Source of the DNA: Eleusine coracana subsp. coracana
Lineage: Eukaryota; Streptophyta; Magnoliopsida; Poales; Poaceae
Length of the DNA stretch: 64,000 nt
Assembly: GCA_032690845.1 (NCBI GenBank)
Contig: CM064417.1
Coordinates: 34,850,432-34,914,431 of the forward strand
Direction: 5' to 3'
Below are positions 34,976-47,117 of the stretch, one piece after another. The stretch's first letter is position 1. Each line of letters starts with the position of its first letter. Both the position numbers and the translations under genes were made by a program. The notes below the pieces were generated by a model. It made no database searches and was not told the origin of the DNA. It saw nothing but the letters and a program-made list of their open reading frames with translations.

Positions 34976-35357
34976 CATGTTTTCAAATAGAACATAGTAC
35001 AGGTCTACCCTTCATTAACACCACCATCGAGCTCTATCCCTACCTCTCGTTCAAGAAAGAACGCATGTCAGATTTCTCGGTTAATAAATGAGTTTAAATT
35101 TGTGTTGATGTAAGACTTTTGTGTTCATATAGGATTTATGCTGGACTAGTATTGTGGACTTGTATGTTGCGATACTTATGTTGGACTTGTGCTATTAAGT
35201 GAACTTGTATGATTATGTGGCATACCTATTTGTGAATTTGTATGACATCTATATATATGTGGACTTGTCTGAGATTATGTGGAATTATGTATTGAGACTA
35301 TTATTTCTGTTGAGACAAAAAATAGCTAGGACCATTATTTTTTTCCCTTGAAAAAAC

Positions 35358-35545
35358 ACATCAGCAACGGTTCAGGATTATGAACCGTTGTTGATACCCT
35401 AAATATCAGCAGCGGTTCACAATCTTGATCCGCTGCTGATATTTAGGATATCAGCAGCGGTTCAGGATGGTGAACTGCTGATGTGTACCCATTAACAGTG
35501 GTTCGAGAACCGCTGCTGATGAGGTGTTTTGAACCGCTGCTGATG
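35358..35545. repeat. Sub-terminal repeats of the CACTA element
   Basis: Five or six alternating direct and inverted copies of atcagcagcggttcagga-type units. Such arrays are the binding sites for CACTA transposase proteins. Confidence 0.7.
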
Positions 35546-35649
35546 GTCATTTCTGTAGTAGTGAATATGGATGGTATATTGAACTCTACGTCTGACAGCC
35601 AACTATTTTGGATGGTAATTATCAGCACTAAAATACTATTTAATAATAC

Positions 35650-35838
35650 CTATTTTCTAACCTTCAATTGACTAAAAGGTTTTGGTTAATAATTTGTTAC
35701 TTTGTGTTTTAAATTTTCTTTTATAAGATTATCTGTATAATAATTATAAACCATTGAATCTAGATTCGATGGTTTAAAACGGTGATTGAAAGTTGTCTAA
35801 ACTTCCAGCTGAAAATTAGCAAGTCCTTTTATTATACA
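35650..35838 (-). mobile_element. MITE-like element, copy 2 of 2
   Basis: The complement aligns with 21852-22030, including aaaggacttgctaatttt, aatctagattcaatgg and ttataattattatacaga. It lies just outside the CACTA element. Confidence 0.5.
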
Positions 35839-38678
35839 AAGACAAGGACTTACTGAACTTATTAATAAGAACTAGCAAAGTGCCTCTTCGTTACTACGGG
35901 CAATAAAATCATGACTAATATATATCTATAGCATATACATTATATAAATCAGAATAGATGGAGAGCTTACAAAGTAATTGTGATTAACTATAAAATCCTA
36001 TAACAAATCAACTCAATTACAATTACATATGATGTGTTCAACTGCAGTTACTCATATATTTACATAGATACACATCTATATATCGACGATGTTCCTATCG
36101 ACTTCAATGAAATTTCTCCAGTGGGCCAAGTGCTTCAACCAGCCTTTACACAGACAATTAAAATATCAATCTACTTAATCTGACCAACAAAAAAGTTACA
36201 CGAAGATGTACATTTCATCTAGTTTTTATTTTTTTTCTGGTTGATCGATGTAACAGTTTCCTCGCTGTTGTCGACACCACCATTTTGGTTTTGATCTTGA
36301 TTTGTTTTCTCAATCTCCTCCCCAATTCCCCACTACTCGATTGACCTTGGCAACACCTGGCTGATGTCCATATAATACATCCAACACTCTAAAAGAGCAA
36401 AGGGATTGTTGGGATTTGCATGAAAGGGAAAATACCTATCCAAGCACCATGTGCAGCTCGAGCGGAGCAGGAAGCCGCCACCGCTTGCAGTCACTTCCGT
36501 GCAACCTTGATCAACTACCATCGCCTCTGCACATCTCGCATATATGTCCTTGCCTCCTTCTCAACGAGTGATGCAAGACATAGTGTTGAAACCAGCAACC
36601 ATGAATCAAAAACACATCAGGCCAAACTGGTCCAATCAAAAACACATCAGCAAAGCAATGGGCTAGCTCCTACACGATAGATATCAAACCCTGGCTCCAC
36701 TGCTATAGTCAAGAAAACAATACAATGGGCTCCTTCTGCTCCCTCCAAGAGACCGTGAAGGCCTTCTCAGATGACAAAACAAAAGCTTTCTCGCCTGACT
36801 ATTCAATGGAGGTCACCCATCTTGAGTTTCCTCCTGTCCAAATTATGAAACGATTCTATACAAAATTCATCAAGGCATGGATAGAATACAAAAAAAAATA
36901 CCACAGTAATGAAGTACAACTGGACACTATTATCCACCTTTTGAAATTCATTAAAACATTTCAGCATTGTGTACAAACATGTGCAGCAGCAAAGATTATT
37001 TCGTACTATAGAATTAATAAACGTGTACATGTACACATGAAACTTATATCTTAGTAAAATGAGTCTGCAGCATGCTCTATAATTATTCTCACTTTTTTAC
37101 CACAAAAAAAGATAAAGATTAAATGACTCTTATTCATCACACTTGAGCCATTAATTTTCTAATAAATAATTCATAGAACCAATAACTAATTAGCAAAGAA
37201 CAAGTATAAAATAACAATATATCACATATGGCTATCGTAGGGTTATTAATGTTTACTAATGGTTGGTTGCAAGACATTCACTAGGCCAAATAGGTCATGC
37301 TCTCCTGCATAAATAAATAGTTTTGATGTTGTTCAGCCAGTCCTAGGCTCTCTCTAATTGTTTTGGATTGAGAAATTTCTCCAAATTAGAGAAATCATAG
37401 CACAAATTTCCAACACATGCATGGCTTCCTAATGAGGTAGTACTGCAGAAACAAGACGGGCACTCATTAGAAGATTCTAAAACATGAAGCTGGAGGGTAT
37501 GTTTTCTACCCCACATTTTAATTTCCCATAGTTGTCTGCCCTACATTGTATTGCAAACAAAGTATGCGGCAAGGCAATACACAGTGCCAGAGGTACATGC
37601 AAGAAAGGATGACACTAAAGTTTCAGCAACACATGCAAACAAAGAAATACAAGCTGAAGAAATATTTGACTGTTCATAGTTTTGTATAAAGGCTCATAGG
37701 AAGTACTAATGGAACAGAGATATACAAACCAAATTTAGATAATATATAAGCAAACATGTATACGTGCTTAGTTCTTATATAAATGTTTTACCTGAAAAAC
37801 AAAAGCAAAGACATACTTGGTTTTGATATAAAGAACCTAAAAATATCTTATAGATTTTTTTTCTCTGACTAATAATTGAGATGACTTCTCAATTTTTGAT
37901 ATAAAGAACCTAAAAATACCTTATAGATTTATTTTCTCTGAGTAATAATTGAGATGACTTCTTCTCAATTTTAATAGAAAACTATTCCCATCAACAAGCG
38001 TATATGCGGCTAGCAATAAGCACACACAAGAGGACAAATCAGAATCATCACAAGAAGTCTCTAGTGGCGTAAAGTAGACTTAAGCTTGCATTGGAGGCCA
38101 CCCTTACACCAGACCCTTGTGCATCTTCTCTCCGGCGACCTGGCACTCGAGGCCAGATTAAAGATGGGTAGATCAGTTGAACGTACCAAAAGATACCCTA
38201 AGAACTCGGTGATGGGAACCTGCTGCGCAAGGGCAGCGACGTCCGTTTTGATTGCCAGATACGGCGGAGAGACACGCACTTGCCAATTTTTTCGCTAAAC
38301 AAACCTAATAGCATATGCCTTTTTACCTGGAGCGAATCGGAGAAAAACCGGGTGGAGTTGCGGGCGACATAAAGATTTTTTTATCACAGACATGAAATAG
38401 ACGAAACCAGGAGGAGTTGCGGGTGACATAAAGATTTTTTTATTACAGACCGCAATAGACGAGCACGTCTAAAATATTAGATAGTAGAGATTGATTTCAG
38501 ACAATCATGTATGTGCAGGACAGTTCTATAAAAAACAAACCACGAAAATCAACGAAAGTGAAATACCTTATGGAGTATTATAAGGAGTGGAGATAGAAAA
38601 GCTTACGGCCGAATCCGTAGTCTGCCTAGCCTACTATTACCGGGTATTTTATTTATTATCATACAAATCAGCATCTAT
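35839..38678. other. Gene-poor AT-rich stretch
   Basis: Small open frames (for example 36420-36680 and 36725-37054) show no domain, start context or splice pattern I can defend. 37821-37966 is a tandem duplication. Nothing else recognised. Confidence 0.5.
37821..37966. repeat. Tandem duplication, period 73 bp
   Basis: Two copies beginning ttttgatataaagaacctaa (37821 and 37894) with only a few differences (atatctta versus ataccttat). Confidence 0.85.
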
Positions 38679-39813
38679 CACTATAACAAAAAGAACCTAT
38701 AGCTGCGTTAGCAAATTTACTGTAGCGGCGAAACAAAAGAGAACCACAGCTACAAATCGGAATTGGTTTTTAGCGACGACCCGTTTAATCACCCGCCGCT
38801 ATTGTGTACTGTAGGGGCGGCCCATTTTATTATCCGCCACTACGGTATTTTGTAGCGGTGGCCCATTTAGTCAACCACCGCTATTGTTTTGGCCCACAGC
38901 CCATTTAACTGGCAGCCATAACCATCCTCTTCAATCACAAACCCCATTTCATTTCACTCACCCCGCGCCGGCCTCCTCTCTCTCTCCCAACCCTAGCTGG
39001 CGGCGCCCCCACTTCTCCTCGCAGTCGCAGGCGCCAGGCGGCGTGCGGCTTCCTGGTGATGCAGGCCCCCCTCCCGTATCGTAGTCTCAGGCGGCTTCCC
39101 GGCGGCGCGCGGCTCCCTCCTTGCAGGTGGCTTCCCGTCAGTGCGGCCCCCTCCCTCCTTGTAGGCGGCACATCAGGCGGATCCGACGCGGCCCCGAGCG
39201 ACGGCGTGCGGCAGCGGCGCGGCCCCGAGCGACGGCGTGCTGCCATGGTGCTCGGGCGGCCGGATCTGGCCGGGCGAGGCGGCGGCGGCTCCCAGACAGG
39301 CCGGATCTGGCCGGACGAGGCAGCGGCGGCGCTCGAGCAGGCGGATCTGGCCTCCCCTCCTTCGGCGGATCTGCGCAGGGCGGATTTGCATGGGCCCCTC
39401 TTCCGACGCTGCCTCCTCCGACGCCACCCCCTCCAGCTCCACCTCCTCGTCGGATCTACGCGCGACGGGAGAGGACGAGCACGCCCCCCTCTCCCGGCGG
39501 CCGTGCGTGGCGCCCCTCCTCTTCCGGCGGCCGTGCACAGGGCGGATCCGGTCGGGAGAGGCGTCCAGGGCGTCTAGGGCTCGATGGCCGGTGGTGCGGG
39601 CTATGGGCCTACGGCGTGGGCTAGGGCCCTCTTTTTTGTTTTCTCATTTTATTCGTAGCGGCGGGTGATAACATAGTTTCTCTTTTACCGTGGGTAACCT
39701 TTACCCACCGTTACTGTCTCATCATTTTAGCTATGCTTATGTAGCGGCGGTATGTCGTATCCGCCGCTATAGTTCTGTTTGACCTGCCGCTACAGTGTGT
39801 ATTTGTGGTATGC
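38679..39813. mobile_element. Non-autonomous CACTA element with decayed right end
   Basis: Left end CACTATAACAAAAAGAACC. The right end (gtatttgtggtatg) is decayed. Sub-terminal tagcggcgg/ccgccgcta repeats lie at 38700-38885 and 39655-39795. The GC-rich middle (39000-39560) contains repeated units with gcggatctggcc. Open frames in the GC-rich part are chance. It ends about 50 bp before the F-box pseudogene at 39866. Confidence 0.7.
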
Positions 39814-39865
39814 GGTCATTGAGAAAATATAGGCATCGCATGTGTACATCCTGAAACAAATCTTG

Positions 39866-41089
39866 ATGGAGGAGAGTCATCGGCTCTCGGGGATGGCCAG
39901 GCTGAGGCCGTCACGGGCAAACGGGGCCGCGCTAATAACCAGCATCCCCAACGACCTGTTGGAGCTCGTCCTCCTCCGCGTCGGCTCGCCCGTCAGCCTC
40001 GTTTGCGCCGCGGCTACATGCAGGCAGTGGCGCCGCCTGATCGCCAGCTCCGACTTCCTCCGCCGCTTCCGCTCCCTCATCGCCGGCCACTTATTGGTCA
40101 GGAATATGAACAGAAGGAAGCCAGGCGGAACGATCGAGTTCGTGCCGTCCCCGCCGCGTGCATCCGGCCGGGTATTGTCACTTCCGCCAACTCTTCTCAT
40201 TGGACTACCTCCTCACCGACCCCGATCTCCGCGGTGGCCTTCTCGCCTTCGTCCGCGACAACCTGCACATCATCGTATGCGACCCGTTGACCAAACAGCA
40301 CAAGGAGATCTAGTTTTTGTGGCCACCACCCGAAGGTGAAGAAGAGGACGCCGGATCCGAATACTTCCTTCGCTGCCTCGGCGCCTTCTTCCTCGACGCG
40401 GACGACGACGACAGCATATCGGACTTGAGGGTGCTGTGCGTGCGTCTCCTCCAGGACATTAGGAGCCAAGATATAATAATCGCCGAGGCACGCGTGTACT
40501 CGTTAAGAGACGACGACTGGGTGTGGTCGGTCACGCAAGACATGGGGCACGCCGTCTACCTCTCCCCGTTCACCCTGCACCCGCATGATGTTTTCTTGGG
40601 GCGGGTTGGAGGGTTTCTTTTCTGGTCCACCAACAACGGCGGGGCGGCGACGACGATGATGATGTCCTGGTCCTCGACGAGAGCACCGGCGAGTTCTTGA
40701 CGTTCGCGCTGGACGAAGACTGCATGGACTACCTCCGGTTCGTCGGTGGTGGCCGTGCCGGCACAGTGCGGGCTATCTGCGTCGTAGGCGACGAGCTCGA
40801 GGTGCTTGCGTGGGAGCACGGGAGAAGGGAGTGCGTGGTGGAGAGAAGACTAGGCTAGTCGCGGCTGGACAACATCGAGGTCAGGCCAGACCGGGCATGG
40901 TGTTTCTCTCATACGTTGACGGAGGAGGCAGCCGTCGAACTTGTCGACTTATCACCCTCTTCTGCCGTCGTGTTCTCCCTAGACGTCGACACCATGAAGC
41001 TGGAGCGCGTTGACAAGAGGAGCGTCCACGCTCAAAGGGTGTTCCCATACCACCTACCGTGCCCGCCGACCATCAATGCCTGTCTATGA
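39866..41089 (+). pseudogene. F-box gene with two frameshifts and two in-frame stops
   Basis: Starts MEESHRLSG. The F-box is at about residues 25-70 (SIPNDLLELVLLRVGSPVS, then CRQWRRLIASSDFLRRF). The frame shifts near 40160-40185 into LFSLDYLLTDPDLRGGLLAF, hits TAG at 40311-40313, continues as FLWPPPEGEEED, shifts again near 40650 (VLVLDESTGEFLTFAL), has another TAG at 40856-40858 and ends with FPYHLPCPPTINACL at 41087-41089. This C-terminus matches a large grass F-box family. The product would have been a substrate receptor of an SCF ubiquitin ligase. The sequence differs from the F-box pseudogene at 29355-31931, so it is not a local duplicate. Confidence 0.75.
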
Positions 41090-41779
41090 GATATACAGCC
41101 ATGCATTTCTAGAATGAAACAAAATAGAGTCTTATACCGAATAGCAAAGTGCATATACATTGCTACGTGTTTAAAAATCTTACTTGTTTTTTATGTAAAA
41201 CATCTATAAAATTTTCTAACTTTTTTGTCTCACTTGCTCTTCAAATCTCCGTATTGTTCATTCATCTTCTCCAAAGCTTTGTGTTAGGAGCGCAGATCTG
41301 CCTTCTCCCCTTCTTCTTTGTTGTTATTACCACGAACGTTGCTGGTCGTGGTAGTGGCAGACGAAGAATGAGCTTCTGGAGATAACAGGTTCCGATGATA
41401 ACGAGGATGGTTTCATGCAATTTGCATGTTATCGTGTGCCGGCCTAGCGAAGATCACAGTGAGAACAGGGTACACTCGAGGTTCTAGTTGAGGTATAGAA
41501 ACTATTCAGGTACAAACTTGATCTCTACACTTTTGTCAGTTTTTTGAGGCCGATGCAGTCCAATCAATGAATAATTGAACATCACCGCTTCAGTTGAGCA
41601 TCACAATGCTCTGTCATTTGATCATAAAATATTTTATCACTTAATCTAATATTGTAACTTTCACTAAAAATGGTTTTATCAGTTTAAATTTACAAAATTC
41701 CTGACGTGCATCATTGCGTGGTAACATGAAACAAACATGTGATTTTGTATCATTCTATAGTACTTATTAAAGGCCATGG
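41090..41779. other. Spacer, nothing recognised
   Basis: AT-rich text after the F-box pseudogene. No supported feature. Confidence 0.5.
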
Positions 41780-42590
41780 ACAACATAACAAGGACCCCGA
41801 TGACACTATTATCTTTCTAGATCATGACCTAGAACAAAGCTAATGACATGAAACTATTACTTAGTGTTTTTGAGCAAGTGTCAGGTTTGAAGATCAAGTT
41901 TCACAAGAGCTAAGTCTTTTGTTAAGGCGAGGCAAAATAATTCAAAAAACAATATACATATTTCTTTGGATGCAATTCAGGAGACTATCCATTCCGTTAT
42001 TTGGAAATACCAATGCATCATAGGAAGCTTCATAATATTGATTGGATAAGTATTAAAGAGAGATTTGAAAAGAAGTTGACTTGTTGGAAAGCGAAGCACC
42101 TATCATATGGAGGGAGATTAGTCCTCCCAAACTCGTTGCTAAGTAGCTTAACCATATTCATGATTTCTTTCATTGAAATACCAAAAAAATATTCTTAAAA
42201 AACTAGACTACTATAGGTCTAGATTCTATTGGCAAGATGATAATGATAAAAAAAAATATCTCTTAGCCATGTGGGACATCATGTGTCAACTTAAAAACTA
42301 GAGAATGCTTGGAATTATTGACCTGCAGATCCAAAACTAGTGTTTGTTGAGCAGAAGTGACTTGGCAAACTTTGCTGCAGAAGGATTATAAATCCGATCA
42401 ATGAAGAAGGGACTTGGCAAACTTTGCTTACAAATGAATAACTAAACTCAAAATCTTTATCACAAGTGAGAACTAAACCCAATGACTCCCACTTTTGGAA
42501 GGGTTTGATGAATATAAAATATATGATTTTCAAGTGTGGTTCCTTCAAAATAAATGATGGAAAACGGGGTATTCGATTCCAGTTGCAATA
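41780..42590 (+). pseudogene. LINE (L1-type) reverse transcriptase remnant
   Basis: The first part reads DDTIIFLDHDLEQ and SGLKIKFHKS, the DD-containing palm and following segment of plant L1 reverse transcriptases. The next part reads MEIPMHHRKLHNIDWISIK, then ERFEKKLTCWKAKHLS and YGGRLVLPNSLLSSL, the conserved region after the palm. Further matches continue to about 42580. Frames change and stops are frequent, so it is an old 5'-truncated insertion. No poly(A) tail or target duplication is identified. A short duplication, gacttggcaaactttgct, lies at about 42357 and 42411. Confidence 0.65.
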
Positions 42591-42707
42591 ATTCGGTTGC
42601 AGCATCTCATCACCGATTCGTCGGTTCCGTCCAATCGAATGTGAGAGTGTTGGGTCCTCTAGAATCGAGAACCAAAGGCTTGATTTGTGCATCGAGCTGG
42701 TGACTTA

Positions 42708-42897
42708 GAGGGTCTCCAAAGGTAGAGCTAGCTAAGAGCTAGCAGCAAGCTCTTACAAAGTATTTATGAGGAGTGAACTTATGTTTAAGTTTCTCATTTT
42801 ACTTAGAGACTGACTCTTCATAAAGAGCTAGCTGTCTTCTCTCTCTCTCTTTTTTTCTCTAATAAATAATTATAAGAGTCGGTCTTTAAAAGCGCTC
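42708..42897. mobile_element. Tourist-like MITE
   Basis: Starts GAGGGTCTCCAAAGG and its complement-like right end is ggtctttaaaagcgctc. TTA flanks both sides (42705-42707 and 42898-42900), the typical duplication of PIF/Harbinger elements. Length 190 bp. Confidence 0.6.
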
Positions 42898-42900
42898 TTA

Positions 42901-43309
42901 TTCATGCTCAATTTGCACCTAGTGTGTTGGAGCCTTGCTGGCATCTTCTTCTGCGAAATCAATTCTTGATCTATAGCAACTTATTATGCTGATTATTTTG
43001 TGCAACAACTATCGTGGACCGAAACGTTTAGGAGAGAAGAGAATAACGGCGTCATCCGTTCACGTTAAGCCAAAAAATCAAGAAGCCGAGATCAGGGACC
43101 TGAGAGCCGACAGATGGCCTTCATGTGGTGGAGACACCAATGGGCACACAGCGTCGGCACAGGAAAGTCGCAGTCATGGATAACAGTGGATCAAGACTCT
43201 AGTTCATTTACTTCATCAGATAAAATAGGGTGGAGGTGAAGTTTAGTTTATTTAAAAAAGACCTACTAACTCAAAAAATAACAAACTTGCATCCCTAGCA
43301 GAGGGTGAG
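42901..43309. other. Spacer, nothing recognised
   Basis: No supported feature in this stretch. Confidence 0.5.
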
Positions 43310-43420
43310 CACGCGCGGAGGCAGTGTAGTTCTTTGAGCGGCAAGCGGAGGAGGATCTCCTATACTATAGGAGGTTGTCGCACAGATCATCCATGTGTTT
43401 TGTAGCGGGCAACAATGTGA
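43310..43420 (-). pseudogene. Fragment of the first F-box gene (N-terminus)
   Basis: The text cggaggaggatctcct, ggttgtcgcacagatc and catccatgtgttttg matches 31860-31940, the start of the F-box pseudogene and its 5' flank. The alignment continues upstream (gcgggcaacaatgtgaatat versus gcgggcaacgatgtcaatat). Only the head remains. Confidence 0.65.
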
Positions 43421-43920
43421 ATATCCGATCGCAAGAAAGGGCCAGAGGACTATTATACGAAACGAAACGAGAGGGAAAACGTCTTCTGATCGGAATTGCT
43501 GTGTTGGACGTAGGACGATATGAATCGGTACCCGTCACAGATTTCCTTCTGTCCCCACGCTTCGTTAGCCGTTTTAGGCCCGTTACTTTAGGAATGGAAT
43601 AGGCCAGTTAGGCTCGGTCTAGAGCTAGCATCTGATTGCAGCCCAACTAGGCCTATTTAAGATATCTGGGCCCAAACACGTCGATTCTGTCTCCTTCCCG
43701 TCGGCTCCCCTGTTTCGCCGCCTTCCTGGGCCTTGGGCACCTCCGCAGCCGCGCCTGGCGTTTGGAGTCCGGAGCGCCGCGGCCCCGTCGCCGAGGGGGA
43801 AGAATCACCGACGAGCTCACCTTCCTCCCTCCCATCCATCCACACTTGACGCCACCGCCAATTTCCGCCCCCCTGCTCCTTCCGATCGCCGGTGTGGCTT
43901 CGTGCGCAGCTCGAGATCCG

Positions 43921-46030
43921 CATGAATTCGTCGGTAAGAACCATCTTGGTCGATAGATACCTAGATATTTCCCTCGATGCGAGCAGCAGGTTGGTAACTT
44001 CGTGCGTTGTCTCTCAACAGCTGCCCCGGAGCAGAGAGTGGCGGTGACGAACAAGCATGGGGAGAGTCTTGTGGGGGTGCTGCACAACGCAGGCTCGAAC
44101 AAGGTTGTAGTCCTGTGCGATGGCTTTGCCGCTTTCAAGGTACGTGAGCGTGTCGTTGTCTCAAGAAACTTTGCATTGTCCTCTTCTTCTTCTTTTTTGA
44201 GGAACTTGCATTGTCCTCTTCAGAACAACATGGTTCTGTAAATTGGTTATGCAAGTTGTAGATAATTTTATCCTTTTCTTTGGTATAAGGAATATAAAGG
44301 TTTTATTTTCCCTTTTAATCAATTGTAATACTCACTTTCAGGATGATAGCATCTTTCATGATCTGGTGGCCGCATTAACAAAGTAAGGGTTCAGTGCATT
44401 TCGCTTTGATTTCAGTGGAAATGGGTAAGTCGCCGTGGAATCATAGGTCCGTTTGATGCGAATTTACTGGTGTTTATGTTGTTTTTGGCGTTTCATCAAT
44501 TGCATTCCATGTCGTCTTGTGGAAAAGCTTTAGTAAATTGGAATTTAACAATAGCTAAACAAACTTACATTTCTGACTGTATCACTGTAGTGTACTGCTT
44601 GAGTCTGAGATTTTACTTTCTTAGACCTGCATTTTGTTCTATCCACACACATAGGGCATTTGTAAAACATTTGTTTCCTGTATTGTATCTACTACATAAT
44701 TTCGATAAGTGTTACTGGGTACATAATTGTGTAATCTATTTTCTTTTGAATAACTGAGCATGGTCAATAGCCTCATGGTGTCGATAATATATACTTTACA
44801 GAGAAAGCGAAGGTGAATTTGAGTATGGCAACTACAGGAAGGAGGCTGATGACTTGCATTCTGTTGTCGCATATCTAAAGGAGAAGTATGATGTAACAGC
44901 AATTGTTGGTCACAGCAAAGGTGGGTTAAATTCTTTTTTTTTTTTGGCCAAGTTGTAACTGTGTAGGTTACGATTTTTGCTGTTAAATTGTTTTGTTTGA
45001 TCAGTGTTTCTGTGATACTGTGAGAAAAATTGGTGTGTGAAGTTCTTAAAAAATATATACAATCTAACATGAGTAAAAAATGGAGAAATATTTCTTGATT
45101 ATTTATGTGTTATCACTTCAGTCAACTAGCATTTAGTTACATGGTATGTGTTTGGTGACACTTTTTTATAAAGACGATCTTTGTTCTTTTTTTAAGTTTT
45201 GAGACTATGAAGAAATGATGTATAAGTTATCCTCTCCCTAGTCTCATATCTCCCAAAGAAAGCCGTATCCTCCTGGCAATGCTTGGTCTGTGCAATTTGG
45301 AAATGTCATTCATCAATCTAAATATTTGATTATGTTCAGGTGGAAATGTGGTGGTTCTATATGCCTCTATCTACAGTGATGTTCCCTTGGTTGTGAACCT
45401 TTCCGGTCGGTTTTACGTGGAGAAAGGTATTGAAGAGCGCCTTGGTAAAGATTTTATGGATAGAATAAACAAAGAAGGCTATATTGAAGTAAAAAATAAA
45501 ACAGGTAAAGAAGAATGTGTCACGTGTGACCCTTAATTTGCGAGGCTAATTTCTTAACAATTCATAAGTGCCTTTATGTAGCTTATATCTCTGTCAAGGA
45601 CAACCTATTGACCGTCTATTTATTGCAATGTAGGGAAGGTTTTGTACAGAGTAACCAAAGAGAGCTTGATGGAACGAATAAACACTGATATGCGTGCCGC
45701 AAGCCTTTCCATTACCAAAGAATGCAGGTTATTAAGAAACTAATCTATGCATTAATTTTCATGCACTACATATACATTTTTTTCCTGAGGTTCTAATGTG
45801 CTAGCATAAATTTGTCCTCTTGCCAATTATTTTTCAACCCTTATTTCAGGATCTGCACAATACATGGTTCAGCTGATAAGATTGTACCCGTGGAAGATGC
45901 ATATGAGTTTGCAAAACTTATACCAAACCATAAACTGCATATCATCAAGAAAGCAAATCATGGCTACACTTCTCATCGTAAACAGCTTTCTGATGCAGTT
46001 GTTGATTCCATTACATCCATCAAGGGATAG
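43921..46030 (+). pseudogene. Second alpha/beta hydrolase copy, stop codon in exon 3
   Basis: Paralogue of the gene at 26009-28467 with the same exon plan: exon 1 ending at 43932, then 44021-44139, 44342-44424, 44802-44920, 45340-45504, 45634-45727 and 45850-46030. Triad residues are kept (GHSKG, SADKIVPVEDA, KANHGYTSH). Exon 3 has an in-frame TAA at 44384-44386 where the intact copy has AAA. The only ATG at the end of exon 1 (43921) is out of phase with exon 2, whose first codon needs one base from exon 1. The frame that fits (HEFV|A) has no upstream ATG in the GC-rich leader. It ends SITSIKG, without the eighth exon of the other copy. Exons are clearly better conserved than introns. It is probably an expressed pseudogene or a truncated protein. 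Confidence 0.75.
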
Positions 46031-46729
46031 AAAATTGTGATTCACCTGTTGATTCCATTACATCCATGTAATTAGTGTTTCTGCAGTCTGTTTCCCCACT
46101 ACTCTGTTTGTGCATACTTGTCGACCACTCACGGAGAACATTGAGTTGGTTGGTACGATGTGATGATACTACCAGTATAGCCTCAAGTTACAATCCTAAC
46201 TGATTGTGTATCCTACCTCTGAAGAAATCTGTCATATTCCTGCTTTTTTAATGAAATTGACACTGTTCGTTGAAAAAATTGAGACTTGACATATAATAGA
46301 ACCCCAAACGAAAACCAAATGTTTGGAAACAGTCCTTTTATAGCTGCATTACTATCAGAGTAGATGAAAACAACGGTGTTTGTCCCTTGCCTGCAGAGGA
46401 TTGAGATTTCAACGTTTGTCTGGGTTTAGGGGTAATGATTGGACTCAACTGCATCGAGCAACACCGTCCCTGATATGTACAGTGTGAGATTGTCAAGTTA
46501 TTTGTCTTCTCGGTGCTGTTATTTAGTTATTTGTCTTCTCGGTGCTGTTATCTTTTTCCTGGGTGCTGTCTTCCTCTTCCATTCATTTGTTCTCCGAACT
46601 ATTGTTGTTGTGCTTAGTGGATACTGTGGCACATCATCTCTGTTGGACGATATAAAAGTAGACTTTGGCAACGGTGTTGCACGAGCTTTAGAAATCTGGT
46701 TGGATCTAGTGGTCTCGTGCACACTGTGG
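46031..46729. other. 3' flank of the hydrolase pseudogene
   Basis: No supported feature. One short direct duplication, ttatttgtcttctcggtgct, lies at about 46499 and 46529. Confidence 0.5.
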
Positions 46730-47117
46730 CGATCTAGGGATCTTGAGAAATTGTGGCTGTCGCCGCCCCACCATCCTTCTCCCTCCTCTCCCCCACCCCA
46801 CCCCTCTTCGGCTCTCTCTGGCTCCCCGTGCCGCCCGCTCCTCTCCCTCCCGTAGACAGGTTGGCGGCGCATGGGCTACGGTGGATAAGTCCGCCTAGAG
46901 GACCAGTGGCGGTGGATCCGTCCGCTTCGCACGCGAGCGGGGGCGGCGCAAGGTCGGCTAGCGGCGGCAAAGGGCGGGCGATGCAAGATCGGTGGGCGGC
47001 GGCACAAGGGCGGGTGACGCAAGGGCCATGCGGGCGGCAGCGCAAGGGCCGCGAGCAATGTTGGCCCTTCCCGCGTGTGAAGACGCCGAGCCACCACCTC
47101 CCTCGAGATCTGTGGGT
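46730..47117. mobile_element. GC-rich remnant, probably left part of a CACTA derivative
   Basis: GC-rich repeats such as gggcggcggcacaaggg resemble the middle of the non-autonomous CACTA elements in this window. The last part (gaagacgccgagccaccacc) resembles 52212-52240 on the other side of the Copia insertion, suggesting one element interrupted by the Copia element. No left CACTA end was found. Confidence 0.4.

Larger units (their letters stand above)
32890..35563. mobile_element. CACTA-type element (2.67 kb) with C48-peptidase remnants
   Basis: Left end CACTACTACACAAAAATAC; right end, read inward, CACTACTACAGAAATGACC. AAT duplication at 32887-32889 and 35564-35566. Sub-terminal repeats of ccgctgctgat and its complement (atcagcagcgg) cluster at 32940-33120 and 35360-35545. 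The interior keeps decayed exons of an Ulp1-like peptidase but no TNP2 transposase. Confidence 0.85.

Noticed and set aside
36725..37054. 109-aa open frame starting MGSFCSLQETVKAFSDD
   Set aside because: No recognisable domain, no splice or promoter context and an AT-rich region. Possible, but not supportable.
39056..39668. Overlapping open frames of 140-173 aa
   Set aside because: Same cause: the GC-rich middle of a CACTA derivative with no conserved motif.
43657..44138. Minus-strand open frames over the first exons of hydrolase copy 2
   Set aside because: Antisense shadows; the plus strand aligns to the paralogue's exon and splice sites.
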